In this document: piece after piece, positions 41,915-52,775 of the stretch | How the letters are laid out: each line of letters opens with the position of its first letter | How positions within the stretch are numbered: position 1 is the stretch's first letter | Source: Prevotella sp. HUN102 | GTDB lineage: Bacteria; Bacteroidota; Bacteroidia; Bacteroidales; Bacteroidaceae | Reading direction: 5' to 3' | Length of the DNA stretch: 64,000 nt | Assembly (NCBI RefSeq): GCF_000688375.1 | Contig: NZ_JIAF01000004.1 | Span: 2,170,001 to 2,234,000 of the forward strand | The notes under the pieces: generated by a model | The model's database searches: none | The model's input: only the letters and a program-made list of their open reading frames with translations | Told to the model about the DNA's origin: nothing | Program-made: the position numbers and the translations under genes

Positions 41915-44900
41915 TTATCTGAAAGATACAGATTTCTTGAATCTTTTCCTCGCCATATCTGTGGCAATGAGCATCTTGGCTTTCTCCTCCCGTTCGGAAA
42001 GTTTCTCTCGTCCCAATAATTCCGCATTACCCGTCTTGGCAAACTCCACCAACTTGGCGATGAACTCTTCCTGTTCGGGAGTGGGCGGTATATTGTGCAT
42101 AATCTCATTCTTTTCGGGGCGGTCAATACCGATGTCCTTTGCCGTACGATAGTCCGTTATCTGGGCATAGAACGCCGCCAATTCCGGCACTTTGATGAAA
42201 TAGCGGAAACGCTCCTTCTGCACGATTTCATTGGTGACAGAGAATTCATAGTCCACCGACTTCTTGGCGAAGATGGCAGCCCACGCATCAAAGGTCTTGA
42301 TGTTCTGTGCTTCTAGGGCTTGGGGACGCAGGTACTTGAACAGCAGGTACAACTCCGTGAGTGAGTTACTGATGGTCGTACCCGAAAGGAAAGTGGCTCC
42401 CAAGTCTTTCCCCGTCCGCTCCTGAATGGTTCGGATAGCAAAGAGCATATTCAAGGCTCTTTGGCTGCCATCGCTGTTGCCCAATCCTGCCACACGGTCG
42501 TGGCGGGTGTTGAACATCAGATTCTTGAACGTATGCGACTCGTCCACGAAAAGGTGGTCTATACCCATTGTCTTGAAATCCACTATATCGTCCTTGCGGT
42601 TCTCTATCTTGAACTTGATTTCGTCCAGTTTTGCCCGTAAGTTCATCTGCCGCTTGACAAGCCCTTTCTCCATCGCACGGGAGATGCTGCGTCCTTGCTG
42701 ACGCAATACTTCCAAGTTCTCTTCCACGCTGTCCAGCTCGTCCTGAAGGATTTTCTGCTGTATCTCGTCCGACTGCGGTATCATACCGAACTGGTCGTGC
42801 GTGAGGACAATGCAGTCCCAGTTGTTGTTCTTGATGTCGTGGAAAATCCGCTGCCGCTTGTCGGGCGTAAAATCGTTCTTGCCCGGATAGAGCAACTTGG
42901 CATTCGGGTAAGCCGTTTGGAAAGTCTGTGCTATCTCCTGCACGTTGGCTTTGAGAGCAAGTATCATCGGCTTGTTTGCCAAGCCGAGCCGCTTCATCTC
43001 ATAAGCAGCGGTGCACATGATAAGCGTCTTTCCGGCTCCCACCTGATGATCGCAAATTCCCCCTCCGTTGAGCTTCAACATCCACACGGCGTCTTTCTGG
43101 CTGTCGTACAGGCTTTCGATGCCCAAGCCTTTCAGATTGAGGTCGGGGAATGTCTGGTGAGAGCCGTCGTATTGGGGACGGACAAAGCAATTAAAGGTGT
43201 CATTGTAGAGTTTCTCCAACCGCTGCTTGAACTCATCGCTCTGCTCGTTCAGCCAATCGGTGAATCCGTTTCGTATCTCGTCGATTTTAGCATTCGCCAT
43301 CTGTATGGCTTCGGTGTCCCGTACCTTGACCTCCTTGTCACCGACCATGATTTTCTTGGTGATGTCGGGCGTCGTATTCAGCAGGGCGTGCTTCATCAGG
43401 GCAATGCCGTCGTAGCGACGATGCTGTCCCCGTACACAGAACCTGTCCCAGATATTGGCATTGTGCATCCGTGCTTCCACGGAGTATTCGTCCGCACTTG
43501 AATTGTAGCGTATCGTCACCTCCGTGTCGAAGAGGTGCGAGGCATAGTCTGAGTAGAGATTTACGGGAATCCATCGTTCCCCGAAATTGAAATCCAAGTC
43601 CACAAAAGGAATCGGTTCGGGGATGGCATCTTGCAGTGCCTGCAAGGAGGCTTGCGCCCTTGTGTCCTCCGGGTGCTCCAAGAGATATTGTCCGATACGC
43701 TCCGAAGCGGCAACCACATTGCCCGATATGAATTTCTCGGCAATTTCATATTCTCCCTCCATGGGATTGTAGTAAATCTTTCCGTGTAACTCGGAGAGCA
43801 TTTCTTCCTCGGAGGTGTCGGGGAGCAAAGAGAGCATATACTCGGTGTCCACCGATCCGAATTTGTTGAGTGAAGCTGAGAGAGCCTCTTGGGCATTGCT
43901 CACCTCTGTCACCTCGTGCAGGCTGAACGAAACGGGCTGACGGAAAATGTCGGCTTTGAGCGTCTCTTTATCCACCTTCCGTTCCAAGAAAAGAATCTCC
44001 CTGCCACCGGCATCCATCAGGATCTGCTCGTGATTCTTGCGGTCGTTCAAATGTCCGTACAGCCGCACGAAACGGTCGTACAGTTCATTGAGGTTCTGTC
44101 GCAGGGATTCATTCGCCACCTTACGTTCTGCTTCATAATCATAGAGCGCGTGGTAAGCATCCCGCAGGTCTATGTAGAGCAACATTTTCTGTCGCTCTTG
44201 GGACGGGAGGTCTATGGGCTGGAACATTCGGTTGTCTTCCATATCGAGGACAAGCATTCCGACCTGAAAGTCCGAAGCCAGCAAAGAACCCTCTCTGAGA
44301 TGTTCGTGCCATACTCCCTCATAGGGACGTTGCTGCATCCCTTTCTCCTTGTCCTGCTGCCACCATAGCTCGTTCGTGTCTTTCAGTCCGTGTGCCGTCT
44401 CACCGCTTTGGGAAGCCTCGGAAAAGATGGAGGGTGAAGCGACAGGCTTCGGTTTTATGGCAGCTTTTCGTTTGGACTTTTCCTCCGGGATAACATTGCC
44501 GAAAAGGTCGAGCAGTTGTACCTGTGGCGTGACACTGCTTCGGGGTTGCTCCGTCGGCTGTTCATCTCTCGGTTGCACCACCTCTTTGTGTGGTTGCTCC
44601 TCTGTCGAAGCGGCTAGCGTAAGCGTAGGCTCTTCCTGCTTGACTTCGGGAGGAACGGCAACGGCAACTTTGGGCTGCTCCTGAATGGAGATATGCTTTT
44701 GGTACAATGCCTCGTCCAAGCGTTTGGCTAAATCTGCCCGCAGGATTTTACCCATATCGGTGGCGATGCCTTCCGCTCCGCCCTCGTGATGGAACAGAAT
44801 GGCAGGCTTGCCGTAAGGGTCGGTATCCTGCTTCCACTCGGTGTGCACGATTTGCGACATGCTTCGCAGATAGGTGTTGAACAGCACTCCACTGGGGCGT

Positions 44901-45853
44901 TTCTCGCTCTTGATGAAACGCTGTTCCTCTTCGGTCAGACTTGTCTTTTCGCTCTGCTTTTGCAGGACGATAAGGTCACTACCCACTTCCGTTCCCGCAT
45001 TCTCTGAGAAGAGATTGTTGGGCAGACGAACTGCCGAAATAAGGCGGGTATGGCTCATCAGCCACTCCCGTACAGACTCGTTCGTCGGGGCGTTCATAAC
45101 TCCTTGCGAGGTGATGAATGCCAGCACACCACCCTCACGGAGCATATCTACCCCCTTGACGAAAAAGTAATTGTGCAGGGACGTGCGGGCGACCTTTCGG
45201 GCTGGTTCGTCCGTCTTGCTGAAAACAGGGTCGAAGACGGCTACATCTCCGAAAGGGATGTTGCTGCTGACCACATCGAAGGAACCGTTGAGCTTGGATT
45301 CGATTTCCTCGAAGCCCCGGATGCGTATCTTGTCTTCGGGATGCAGGGCGGAGAGCATCTGTCCCGTAAGGATGTCTTTCTCAAAACCGAAGGTCGTATG
45401 CCCTTCGGCTGCAATGCCGTCAAAAGAGCGGATGAACTCGCCCATCCCCGCCGAGGGGTCAAGGATTCGCTTGGGGACGATGCCTGCCTCCTGTAAGGAA
45501 GCGGCAATCTCCCGCACTACGGGCGCAGGAGTATAGAAAGCGGTCATCACGGAGTTCTTCAGACTCTGCATATAGCTTCTGTATTGCGACTCTGATGCGG
45601 TGTTGTCCCGAATGGTGCGATGCAGCTCCATCACCAAGGGGAATAGCTCCAACTCCGACTTGTTCCATCGGGCGATGTCCTCCATCGTGTTTGCAGGAGA
45701 AAGGATACACTTCAAAGCCCCGAAGCCCGTATAGGCTTCCAATATCGTACGCTCTTCAGGTGTTGCCGTGCGCTGTTCCCGATGCAGGGCAAAGACCGTC
45801 TTGATGGCTTCTATGTTTGCCCTTAGATGTTCCTTCTTGTTATAGCTTGCCAT
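41915..45853 (-). pseudogene. Methylase/helicase gene, 5' fragment (split by nested element)
   Basis: 1312 codons; the last ~10 (RFKKSVSFR) come from the inserted element. An N6-adenine methylase-like region lies near residues 100-320 ([14 protein letters not shown] motif I; SSNIPFGD in place of NPPY at ~197). A long middle region follows, then SNF2-like motifs: QVGAGKTLI (~935), [10 protein letters not shown] (~1104) and LSGTTISNS. It stops at IATDMARK, and the missing text resumes at 25376. Such fused proteins are common in Bacteroidales conjugative elements and may protect or open DNA during transfer. Motifs V-VI are lacking, so the helicase should be inactive. It overlaps DUF1896 by 14 bp. 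Confidence 0.9.
41946..41953 (+). other. Right junction repeat of nested element
   Basis: TTCCTCGC, identical to 25378-25385. Joining the two flanks across one copy restores the uninterrupted frame ...DMARKMSLDL.... Confidence 0.75.
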
Positions 45854-46271
45854 CTTCTTCGAGTTTTAGTTGAACAAAACCCGTAATCTCCGTATAGAGG
45901 GAGTTGTATTCGGGCATATAGGCGAACTCGTCCGAAATAGGATACTTGGCGAAGATGCTTTCTAAGAGTGGGCGCAGACGGATGGCGGTCTCCCTGACCG
46001 CTTCAAGCGGCACTTCGGCAGAGAACTCATTCCAAAGAACGGAAGAGATGGTATCGTGGCGGGAAAAGTGCAAACCCGCATAGAGCGTCTTATTGGCAAT
46101 GCCGATACATTCGGCTATGGAAATTCCGTTGTCAAAGGCTTCGGCATAGGCTTGCGAGGCGGTTTCGGCACGCTCCTTGACGAAAGGAATGTCGTCCGCC
46201 AGCTCGGGGTGGCTCTCCCTGAGAAACGAGAGCAGGGAAAGCTCGTAGTATGAAAAATGAATGACTGTCAT
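45840..46271 (-). CDS. DUF1896 protein (outer ICE copy)
   Basis: 143 residues, DUF1896 family: [20 protein letters not shown] and [20 protein letters not shown] match the nested copy at 28236-28703. It precedes and overlaps the methylase/helicase gene, the usual arrangement. Function unknown; constant pairing suggests a helper of that enzyme. Confidence 0.83.
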   Translation of the reverse strand: MTVIHFSYYELSLLSFLRESHPELADDIPFVKERAETASQAYAEAFDNGISIAECIGIANKTLYAGLHFSRHDTISSVLWNEFSAEVPLEAVRETAIRLRPLLESIFAKYPISDEFAYMPEYNSLYTEITGFVQLKLEEDGKL

Positions 46272-46459
46272 ATCTGTGATTTTAGTGAATGTTATGGATT
46301 GCCCTGAAAAACTAATTAGTAATGAAAGCTCATTAGCTTTCAGTCAGTTGCTCGGTATCTTTTCGGAGATTGCTCGGCATCTTTTGGATGACCGATTATC
46401 GGCTCTGAAAAGCCATCTCCAAAGAAAGCTCCTTTTGAGGCATAACCCTATAATGCAAA

Positions 46460-46485
46460 GGCACTCGACGTCCCCGCCGAGTGCC
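46460..46485 (-). terminator. Hairpin downstream of topB
   Basis: GGCACTCG (46460-46467) pairs with CGAGTGCC (46478-46485); minus-strand TTTGCATT follows. It lies in the 294-bp gap 46272-46565, which holds no gene, and probably ends the DUF3945-topB transcript. Confidence 0.5.
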
Positions 46486-46565
46486 ACCACTAAAATCCGC
46501 AGTAAAAACAAGATGATTGTTTATGACCGCATCATTCAGTGGCAAAATTAGCAATTTACGGGGAT

Positions 46566-48695
46566 TTATCTTCGGGATTTGCCCGGTTTCTTGCGTTCGG
46601 GGAAGACAAAGACCGTCTTGAACTCTCCGTCCAAGGAGAGCGAAGCCTCGAAGCTCTTGCCCGATTTGGAGGTAAAGCCCTTGATGATTCCTGTCTCCCC
46701 GTTCACCGCCAATTGCGTCAGCTGCTCGTCCGTGAGGCTCTTGCCTGCCACGCTGCGGAAAAGGGTCAGACCGCAATCGGCATCCGAGCATTTGGCACAT
46801 CGGGGATAGAAGACCAATGACCCTTTGCCGCATTTGGGGCAATGGATGTCGCTCTGTTTCTTTGGAAAGAGGATTTTGGAGGAGAGGAGTTCGTCGGTAA
46901 TCTGTGTGGCATAGCTTTCGATGCCCTTGCGGAAATTCCGCTCTTTCAATTCTCCCCGTTCGATTTTCGCCAAGTCCGCTTCCCACTGTCCGGTCATCTC
47001 CGCATTGCCGATTTTCATCTCCTTGACGATGGAATAGACGGCAAGTCCTTTCTCCGTGGGAACGAGCGACTTCTTTTGGCGCACCATGTACTCGCGTGCA
47101 AAGAGGGTTTCGATGATGGCGGCACGGGTAGCAGGCGTGCCGATGCCGCACTCTTTGAGCTGCACACGCAGTTCTTCGTTCTCCAATTCCTTGCCTGCCG
47201 TCTCCATAGCAGCCAACAGCGAACTTTCCGTGTGCAGGGGCTTGGGCTTGGTCGTTCCCTGTGCCAAGGAACAGGCGCAGAGCGGAAGTTGCTCGCCTTC
47301 CTCCCATTGAGGGATGATGATGCCTTCTCCATTCTCCCGGCTTTCCCGTTCTTCGGCTTCCGCCTGCTCCTTGTCTTTTTTCCTGTTGTTTTTGAGGACG
47401 GCACGCCAGCCCTCTTCCTTGATGATTTCACCTTTAAGGATAAACTTCACATCCTCGCAGGCGGCAGTAACCGTACTGACATCCTTCACGCAACGGGCGG
47501 AGAAGGCTTCGAGCATGCGTCCGGCTATCATATCGTAAATGACCGCTTCCTCTCCGAACATGTCTATCGGCTTCTTGCCCGTAATGAGCAGGGCGTGATG
47601 GTCGGTTACTTTCTTGCCGTCCACCGAATGCGCATTGAGTTCGGTCAGTTGGCGGGCATAGACACCCCAGACGGGATGGTCGTGCAAAAAGGCTATCAAG
47701 GTGGGAATTTCAGCAAAGACATCTTCGGGAATATGACGGCTACCCGTGCGTGGATAGGTAATGTATGCCTTCTCGTAGAGTTTCTGTGCCAAGGAAAGGG
47801 TTTGTTCCGCCGAATAGCCGAACCGGCTGTTCGCTTCTTTCTGCAAGGTGGTCAAGTCATACAGAAGCGGTGGTTCCTGTTTGGTCTCCTTGCGCACAAC
47901 TGTCTCTACAGTGGCATAAGGAGCCTGTTTGAGTTTCTCATACAGGGCAGTGGCTTCCGCCTTATCGAACCAACGGTCGGCGGAGCAGAAACGGAAGCTC
48001 TCATCGCCTTCCTTTACGGCAAGGCTGAGCTGCCAGAATGACTGTGGCTCGAACTTCTTGTTCTCCAAGAAACGGGAGCAGACCATACAGAGAGTCGGAG
48101 TCTGTACCCTGCCCAAGGAGTAAGTGCCTCGCCCTGCCGCTATGGATATGGCTTGGGTGGCATTGATGCCGACCAGCCAGTCAGCTTCGCTGCGGGCACG
48201 GGCGGCATAGTAAAGATTGTCGTACTCGGCTCCGCTTTTGAGATTGGCAAGCCCTTCCCGAATGGCTTTGTCAGTAAGTGAACTGATCCATAGTCGCTCA
48301 AAAGACTTGGCGATGCCGAGATATTCGTAGATAAAGCGGAATATGAGCTCACCTTCCCTTCCGGCATCGGTGGCTACGATAATGCCCTCGCATGCTCGGA
48401 AGAGTTTTTCGATGACTTTCAATTGGGCAACGGCACTCGGGTCTGCCTTGTAGCCTTTACCGTTCCTGACTTGGCGGGGAACAAGGGTAAAGACGGGAGG
48501 GAGAATAGGCAGGTTTCCTTTGTGGAAACCCTTGATGCCGTAGGCTTCAGGCATGGCCGCCGTTATCAGGTGTCCCAATGCCCATGTGACGGTGTAGTTA
48601 CTGCCTTCTATATAGCCCTCTTTTCTGTTCGTTGCCCGGACGACACGGGCAATCTCACGGGCTACGCTCGGTTTTTCTGCTATGATGACTTTCAT
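46566..48695 (-). CDS. topB: DNA topoisomerase III (Exc-like)
   Basis: 709 residues, type IA topoisomerase. TOPRIM: VIIAEKPSVAREIARVV and ATDAGREGELIFRFI; active site ITYPRTGSR with the catalytic Tyr near residue 315; a C-terminal zinc ribbon CPKCGKGSLVFYPRCAKC. In CTnDOT the corresponding Exc protein helps excision. It is read from the promoter before the DUF3945 gene. Confidence 0.94.
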   Translation of the reverse strand: MKVIIAEKPSVAREIARVVRATNRKEGYIEGSNYTVTWALGHLITAAMPEAYGIKGFHKGNLPILPPVFTLVPRQVRNGKGYKADPSAVAQLKVIEKLFRACEGIIVATDAGREGELIFRFIYEYLGIAKSFERLWISSLTDKAIREGLANLKSGAEYDNLYYAARARSEADWLVGINATQAISIAAGRGTYSLGRVQTPTLCMVCSRFLENKKFEPQSFWQLSLAVKEGDESFRFCSADRWFDKAEATALYEKLKQAPYATVETVVRKETKQEPPLLYDLTTLQKEANSRFGYSAEQTLSLAQKLYEKAYITYPRTGSRHIPEDVFAEIPTLIAFLHDHPVWGVYARQLTELNAHSVDGKKVTDHHALLITGKKPIDMFGEEAVIYDMIAGRMLEAFSARCVKDVSTVTAACEDVKFILKGEIIKEEGWRAVLKNNRKKDKEQAEAEERESRENGEGIIIPQWEEGEQLPLCACSLAQGTTKPKPLHTESSLLAAMETAGKELENEELRVQLKECGIGTPATRAAIIETLFAREYMVRQKKSLVPTEKGLAVYSIVKEMKIGNAEMTGQWEADLAKIERGELKERNFRKGIESYATQITDELLSSKILFPKKQSDIHCPKCGKGSLVFYPRCAKCSDADCGLTLFRSVAGKSLTDEQLTQLAVNGETGIIKGFTSKSGKSFEASLSLDGEFKTVFVFPERKKPGKSRR

Positions 48696-48728
48696 ACGAT
48701 TTTACTTTTGGATGTTAGTGGTGACGGA

Positions 48729-50129
48729 TTACATTTTCATTCCCTTGGAACGCTTCTGTTCCTGCTTCTCTTCTTTCTGCTCTGCGGTGGGCTGTGTCTG
48801 TCCTTCTTTCAGAGGCTCTTTCACATGCTTCGTCGCTTCGTTGGTCTTGCCTTCGGAATTGACGGCGACCTGCGTGCGGGAAGCGTTGTCGGGAACGACT
48901 TCTTTGGCTTGGGATTTGTCGGGATTCCATTTGAAGAAATCGAATTTGTCCTTCTCGAAGTTGGCTCGGACGTATGCGTTGAACGGTTGTCCCAGCTTGT
49001 CTTTCAAGCCTTCCATATAGACCGTTCCGCCTTCCTTGAGCTTGGCTTGCTCTTCCGGTGAGACCTCCCTTCCCAACAACTTCTTGGGGATGCGGACTCC
49101 TTGTTTCTTCTCTTGATTTTCTGTTTTACGGCTTTCCTGCTGCTGTCCTTGGCTTTGTTTGGGCGAGCCGAAACGAAATTCAATCGCCCGCTTGTCGGCA
49201 TTGAACTGGAGGTTGGCGTTGAAACTCTTCCCCGTCTTGGCGGTCATTCCCTCCACATAGATACTCTTACCTTCCGAAAGTTCCTCCTTCTGCTCTTCGC
49301 CCAGTTTTACGCCCTTGATTTCATCGGGGATGCGAACTTTATCGGCACTCAAAGCGATGATGTCGTTGGTCAGGCGGTCAATGCTCACGAAACTGCGGGT
49401 GGGTTTATCGTTATTGGGGAAAGTCAGTTCCACGGTACGTCCAAGATTGCCCGTTTCTTTCAGGGCTTTCTTGTCTTCATCGGTGAACGTGTACCCGAAG
49501 AACTCCCGCTCCAACTGCGGCTCCTTGCGGATGGCATGGACAACGGGGATAAATCTGCCGTCCTCTGTCTCACGCAATGAAAGACGTGCGTCCGTATGGA
49601 GGGCTACGTCTCCGATTTTTACGCTGATGGGAACAAGGTGGGGCGATTTCCGGTATTTGAGCATGGCTTCGAGTTCCTTGCCCTTTTCAAGGCTCTCACG
49701 GCTCACGCCCATTTTGGAGAACTGCTCCCAGTCAATCTTCTCGGGGTCTATTTCCTGAAAGGTCTGTTTCTGCTCTCCTGCATAGTCCGAAGGATTGACA
49801 CGGGCGGAGTCCAGCATCTCCTTATTGGAGGGAACATCCGGTGCTTTGAGCATCTCGGAGAGAACCCGTGCGCCGGCGACGACACCCTCGAAGGGGACTT
49901 TGAAGAAGTGGAATTGTGTGGGGTTCTTGAACTGCCGCATGAAGTTGGATATGAAATTCTCTAAGGCATTGCTGTGCTTGTCGAACTTCAGGAAACTCTG
50001 CTCATGTTCGGCGGTGGGCGGTACTGTCTTCAGTCCGCCTTTCTCGTCCGTCCCTGCGACGGCTTTGAGATTCTCGTCCTTGGGATCTTTCACCAAAAGG
50101 ACTTCTTGGTCTTTGATTTTTTCGTCCAT
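48729..50129 (-). CDS. DUF3945/DUF4099 protein
   Basis: 466 residues. An N-terminal DUF4099-like stretch (KNPTQFHFFKVPFEGVVAGA, DKIDWEQF-type segment at IDPEKIDWEQFSKMGVSRE) and repeated DUF3945 modules (e.g. VEGMTAKTGKSFNANLQFNA and YMEGLKDKLGQPFNAYVRAN), then a Lys/Gln-rich tail. Found almost only next to topB in Bacteroidales mobile elements; function unknown. The module wording (GK-F-A-LQ) also appears at the end of TopB here (TSKSGKSFEASLSLDGEFK), suggesting shared ancestry. Confidence 0.82.
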   Translation of the reverse strand: MDEKIKDQEVLLVKDPKDENLKAVAGTDEKGGLKTVPPTAEHEQSFLKFDKHSNALENFISNFMRQFKNPTQFHFFKVPFEGVVAGARVLSEMLKAPDVPSNKEMLDSARVNPSDYAGEQKQTFQEIDPEKIDWEQFSKMGVSRESLEKGKELEAMLKYRKSPHLVPISVKIGDVALHTDARLSLRETEDGRFIPVVHAIRKEPQLEREFFGYTFTDEDKKALKETGNLGRTVELTFPNNDKPTRSFVSIDRLTNDIIALSADKVRIPDEIKGVKLGEEQKEELSEGKSIYVEGMTAKTGKSFNANLQFNADKRAIEFRFGSPKQSQGQQQESRKTENQEKKQGVRIPKKLLGREVSPEEQAKLKEGGTVYMEGLKDKLGQPFNAYVRANFEKDKFDFFKWNPDKSQAKEVVPDNASRTQVAVNSEGKTNEATKHVKEPLKEGQTQPTAEQKEEKQEQKRSKGMKM

Positions 50130-50168
50130 ATTACAATGTATTTAATGACACCAACAGCGGTGCATGGG

Positions 50169-50176
50169 CAAAGGTA
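50169..50176 (-). promoter_or_regulatory. -7 box of the DUF3945-topB operon
   Basis: The minus strand reads TACCTTTG, 40 bp before the start at 50129. Confidence 0.6.
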
Positions 50177-50211
50177 AATCAAAGAAACAGTGCATGTTAG
50201 CATCCGGAAAT

Positions 50212-50237
50212 AACTGCGTACTTGTGGCGTTGATATG
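50212..50237 (-). promoter_or_regulatory. Shared 26-bp element, copy 2 (topB-operon promoter)
   Basis: On the plus strand: AACTGCGTACTTGTGGC then GTTGATATG. It matches the copy at 20650-20675 in 24 of 26 bases, with the same 35-base distance to the -7 box. Confidence 0.65.
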
Positions 50238-50320
50238 GATGGAAGTGGCAAAAAGAGAGAGATATACAAGAAGCATATCTCTCACGAATAGAAAAATCTC
50301 TGTGTTACATAAAACTTACC

Positions 50321-51232
50321 CTATGTAAACATACTCGGCAATACTCCAAATCTTCTTTTGAATGCCAAAGAGAAATGATTGGGATGGCTATAACCTATTT
50401 TGTAGGAAATTTCTGTCAAAGATAAGCGTTTCTCTTCCAACAAGGCTATGGCCAGTTTCATTCTTTTATCGATAGCATAATCAAAAATCGTAGTTCCAAA
50501 TAACTGTTTGAAACCGGTTTTTAGTTTGGTTTGGTTTATCCCAATCTCGCGTGCAAGGGCGGAAATAGATATTCTCCGGTTAATATTCTGGGAGATATAA
50601 TCCCGGGCGTAATAAAGTCTGTCTATGTCGTTTCTTGACAGTTTTAAGATCTGATGATTATAAGTATCAAAAGATTGTAACTGAGCAAGATATAGTTCCA
50701 TGACTTTACTCTCTAAAAATAGACTCATCATTGCTCCCGAATATGGTTGTCTGGTAATCTCGGATATGATACACATCATTGAAGGAGTTATATGTGGATT
50801 TTTACCAGCCCAGCAAAAGGAATCTTTCTCTATGCAATTTACCATATCGTTCAGTACGCGACTATCTTGTATAAAATGCTCATTAAAATACTGTCGGGAG
50901 AGAGAATATTCAAAAAATGAGTTATAACCTTTTCGGGATGGAATTATATGCAAATTGATAGAGGACAATTCTTTGAATGAGAAGAAACTGTGCTGTTCAC
51001 CGCAAATGCTGAATTGGCGTTCAGTAATGGTTGATTCCGTATTGCCTGATATGCAGAAATGTGACAGAAAGTATTTGTTTTCTGGATTATTGGTGTCGGA
51101 CGGATACTTCTGCATATACAATTCATCTGTCAGATGAAACGTTCCCCATACAACACTCATACCATCAGACTCCAAAAGCCTGATATTTGACATGGGAAAA
51201 CGCTTGTCTCTATATGTTTGAAATGATGTCAT
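50321..51232 (-). CDS. AraC-family regulator, PchR-like
   Basis: 303 residues. The C-terminal ~100 residues form two HTH motifs: ISISALAREIGINQTKLKTGF and LTEISYKIGYSHPNHFSLAF, then KRRFGVLPS. The KLK.GFK.LFGTTIF.Y pattern is that of PchR/YbtA-like siderophore-responsive activators. The N-terminal part senses an unknown ligand. It is divergent from the MATE-TonB-ABC operon (about 200 bp between) and likely controls it. Confidence 0.85.
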   Translation of the reverse strand: MTSFQTYRDKRFPMSNIRLLESDGMSVVWGTFHLTDELYMQKYPSDTNNPENKYFLSHFCISGNTESTITERQFSICGEQHSFFSFKELSSINLHIIPSRKGYNSFFEYSLSRQYFNEHFIQDSRVLNDMVNCIEKDSFCWAGKNPHITPSMMCIISEITRQPYSGAMMSLFLESKVMELYLAQLQSFDTYNHQILKLSRNDIDRLYYARDYISQNINRRISISALAREIGINQTKLKTGFKQLFGTTIFDYAIDKRMKLAIALLEEKRLSLTEISYKIGYSHPNHFSLAFKRRFGVLPSMFT

Positions 51233-51405
51233 ATCACATATGCTTTATATAATAGTCTGCAAAGTTCGTCTTTTTATAAAGGTTACGCAATACCTATTTA
51301 TTGTGATTTTTGCTATTTGAAACACTGAACAGCTATTTTCTTGGGCTTAACCGAATTCGTGGAAAATACTTCCATTTTCGTAGAAATACCTTCCTGTTAG
51401 CGAGA

Positions 51406-51413
51406 TACCTTTG
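51406..51413 (+). promoter_or_regulatory. -7 promoter box of the MATE-TonB-ABC operon
   Basis: TACCTTTG, 18 bp before ATG 51432. The TTG at 51411 lies inside the box, so it is not the start. Confidence 0.55.
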
Positions 51414-51431
51414 CAACAAAAAGTTGGTTCT

Positions 51432-52775
51432 ATGGAAACTTTCAATATTCTTCGCGATGGAAATATGACAAAATCGCTCATCAAATTGGGAATGCCAGTT
51501 GTCGTAGCAATGCTCGTGATGGCAGTAAATAATGTTGTGGATACTTTCTGGGTAGCCCGATTGGGAACCTTGTCTGTAGCTGCTGTTTCCATCGCATTTC
51601 CGATATCATTATTTTTTACCGGAATAGGATTAACTTTCGGTATCGGTGGTGGAGCTTATATATCCCGATTACTGGGGGCCAAACAAGTGGATAAAGCAGG
51701 ACAAGTGGCTTCCGTTTCCATTATAACGGCATTTCTTATGGGGCTGTTTACGGCATTATTCTTTTACCTGTTTCTCCCTAAGATATTAATCTTTATGGGA
51801 GCAAATAATGCAACCAAGTCATTGGCGACAAGTTATAGTAAGTTGTTTATCGTCAGTTGTGTTATAGGTACCATAAATGTATCCTCCGGCAATATTGTGG
51901 TTTCTCAAGGAGCTTCTAAGATTTCTGGGATGGCAATGGTATTTGGTGCCGTCGTCAATATGTTATTGGATCCTATTTTCATTTATACATTGCATGGAGG
52001 GGTAGAAGGAGCGGCTTGGGCAACTATTATCGCACAACTCTTGACAACTCTCATCTATGTGCTTTATTTCCGGAAATCTCCTGTCAAAGTTTCTCTGACA
52101 CGATTTAATCCAACCTTACAAATATATGGTGAAGTAATTAAGATAGGAATATCTATGCTCCTATTACAGTTTCTTCAAAGTTTATCCATCAGTTTATTGC
52201 AAAATGCAGCTGTGCGATATGGAAGTGAGGCTGTAGCCGCCATCGGTATTGTATTAAAAATTGTAACACTTGGAACAAATGTTGTCTTTGGCTTTGTAAA
52301 AGGACTCCAACCTATTGCTGGTTACAATTATGGAGCAAAAAACTATGGCAGAGTTCGGGAATCGATACGTTGCTCCCTCATTCTTACGACCTCATTTTGT
52401 ATAGTATGGAGCCTTGTTATTCTCTCGTTTACTGAATCCATCATCGCTTGTTTCGGAGATGATCAAGGGGTGAAAACTATTGCAGAGGAAGCGTTACGAG
52501 CCAACACGATTCTGTTTTTTACCTTCGGATTTCAGTTTGTCTATTCTACGCTTTACACGGCTATGGGAAAGGCAAAGCAAACTCTTTTACTGAACATCAG
52601 TCGACAAGGTGTTTTTTTTATTCCTGCCATCTTGTTTCTTCCTTCTTACTTCGGACTTGGAGGTGTACTTTACACACAAGCTGTAGCGGATATTCTTACA
52701 ACCTTATTAACCTTGTTTTTTGCACTGAATATACATAGGAAATTAAAACAAATAAATAAAACGAAATATGAATAA
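51432..52775 (+). CDS. MATE-family efflux transporter
   Basis: About 447 residues with 12 hydrophobic segments in two repeats. MVIDTF-type MATE signature VNNVVDTFWVARLG, IGGGAYISRLLGAKQ, and in the second half KGLQPIAGYNYGAKN. MATE proteins export cations, drugs or metabolites using Na+ or H+. In an operon with a siderophore-type receptor and PchR-like regulator it may export a siderophore or a toxic product. It overlaps the next gene by 8 bp. Confidence 0.92.
   Translation: METFNILRDGNMTKSLIKLGMPVVVAMLVMAVNNVVDTFWVARLGTLSVAAVSIAFPISLFFTGIGLTFGIGGGAYISRLLGAKQVDKAGQVASVSIITAFLMGLFTALFFYLFLPKILIFMGANNATKSLATSYSKLFIVSCVIGTINVSSGNIVVSQGASKISGMAMVFGAVVNMLLDPIFIYTLHGGVEGAAWATIIAQLLTTLIYVLYFRKSPVKVSLTRFNPTLQIYGEVIKIGISMLLLQFLQSLSISLLQNAAVRYGSEAVAAIGIVLKIVTLGTNVVFGFVKGLQPIAGYNYGAKNYGRVRESIRCSLILTTSFCIVWSLVILSFTESIIACFGDDQGVKTIAEEALRANTILFFTFGFQFVYSTLYTAMGKAKQTLLLNISRQGVFFIPAILFLPSYFGLGGVLYTQAVADILTTLLTLFFALNIHRKLKQINKTKYE

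Noticed and set aside
46842..48041. 399-codon plus-strand frame within topB
   Set aside because: Antisense to a clear topoisomerase; no domain or promoter seen.
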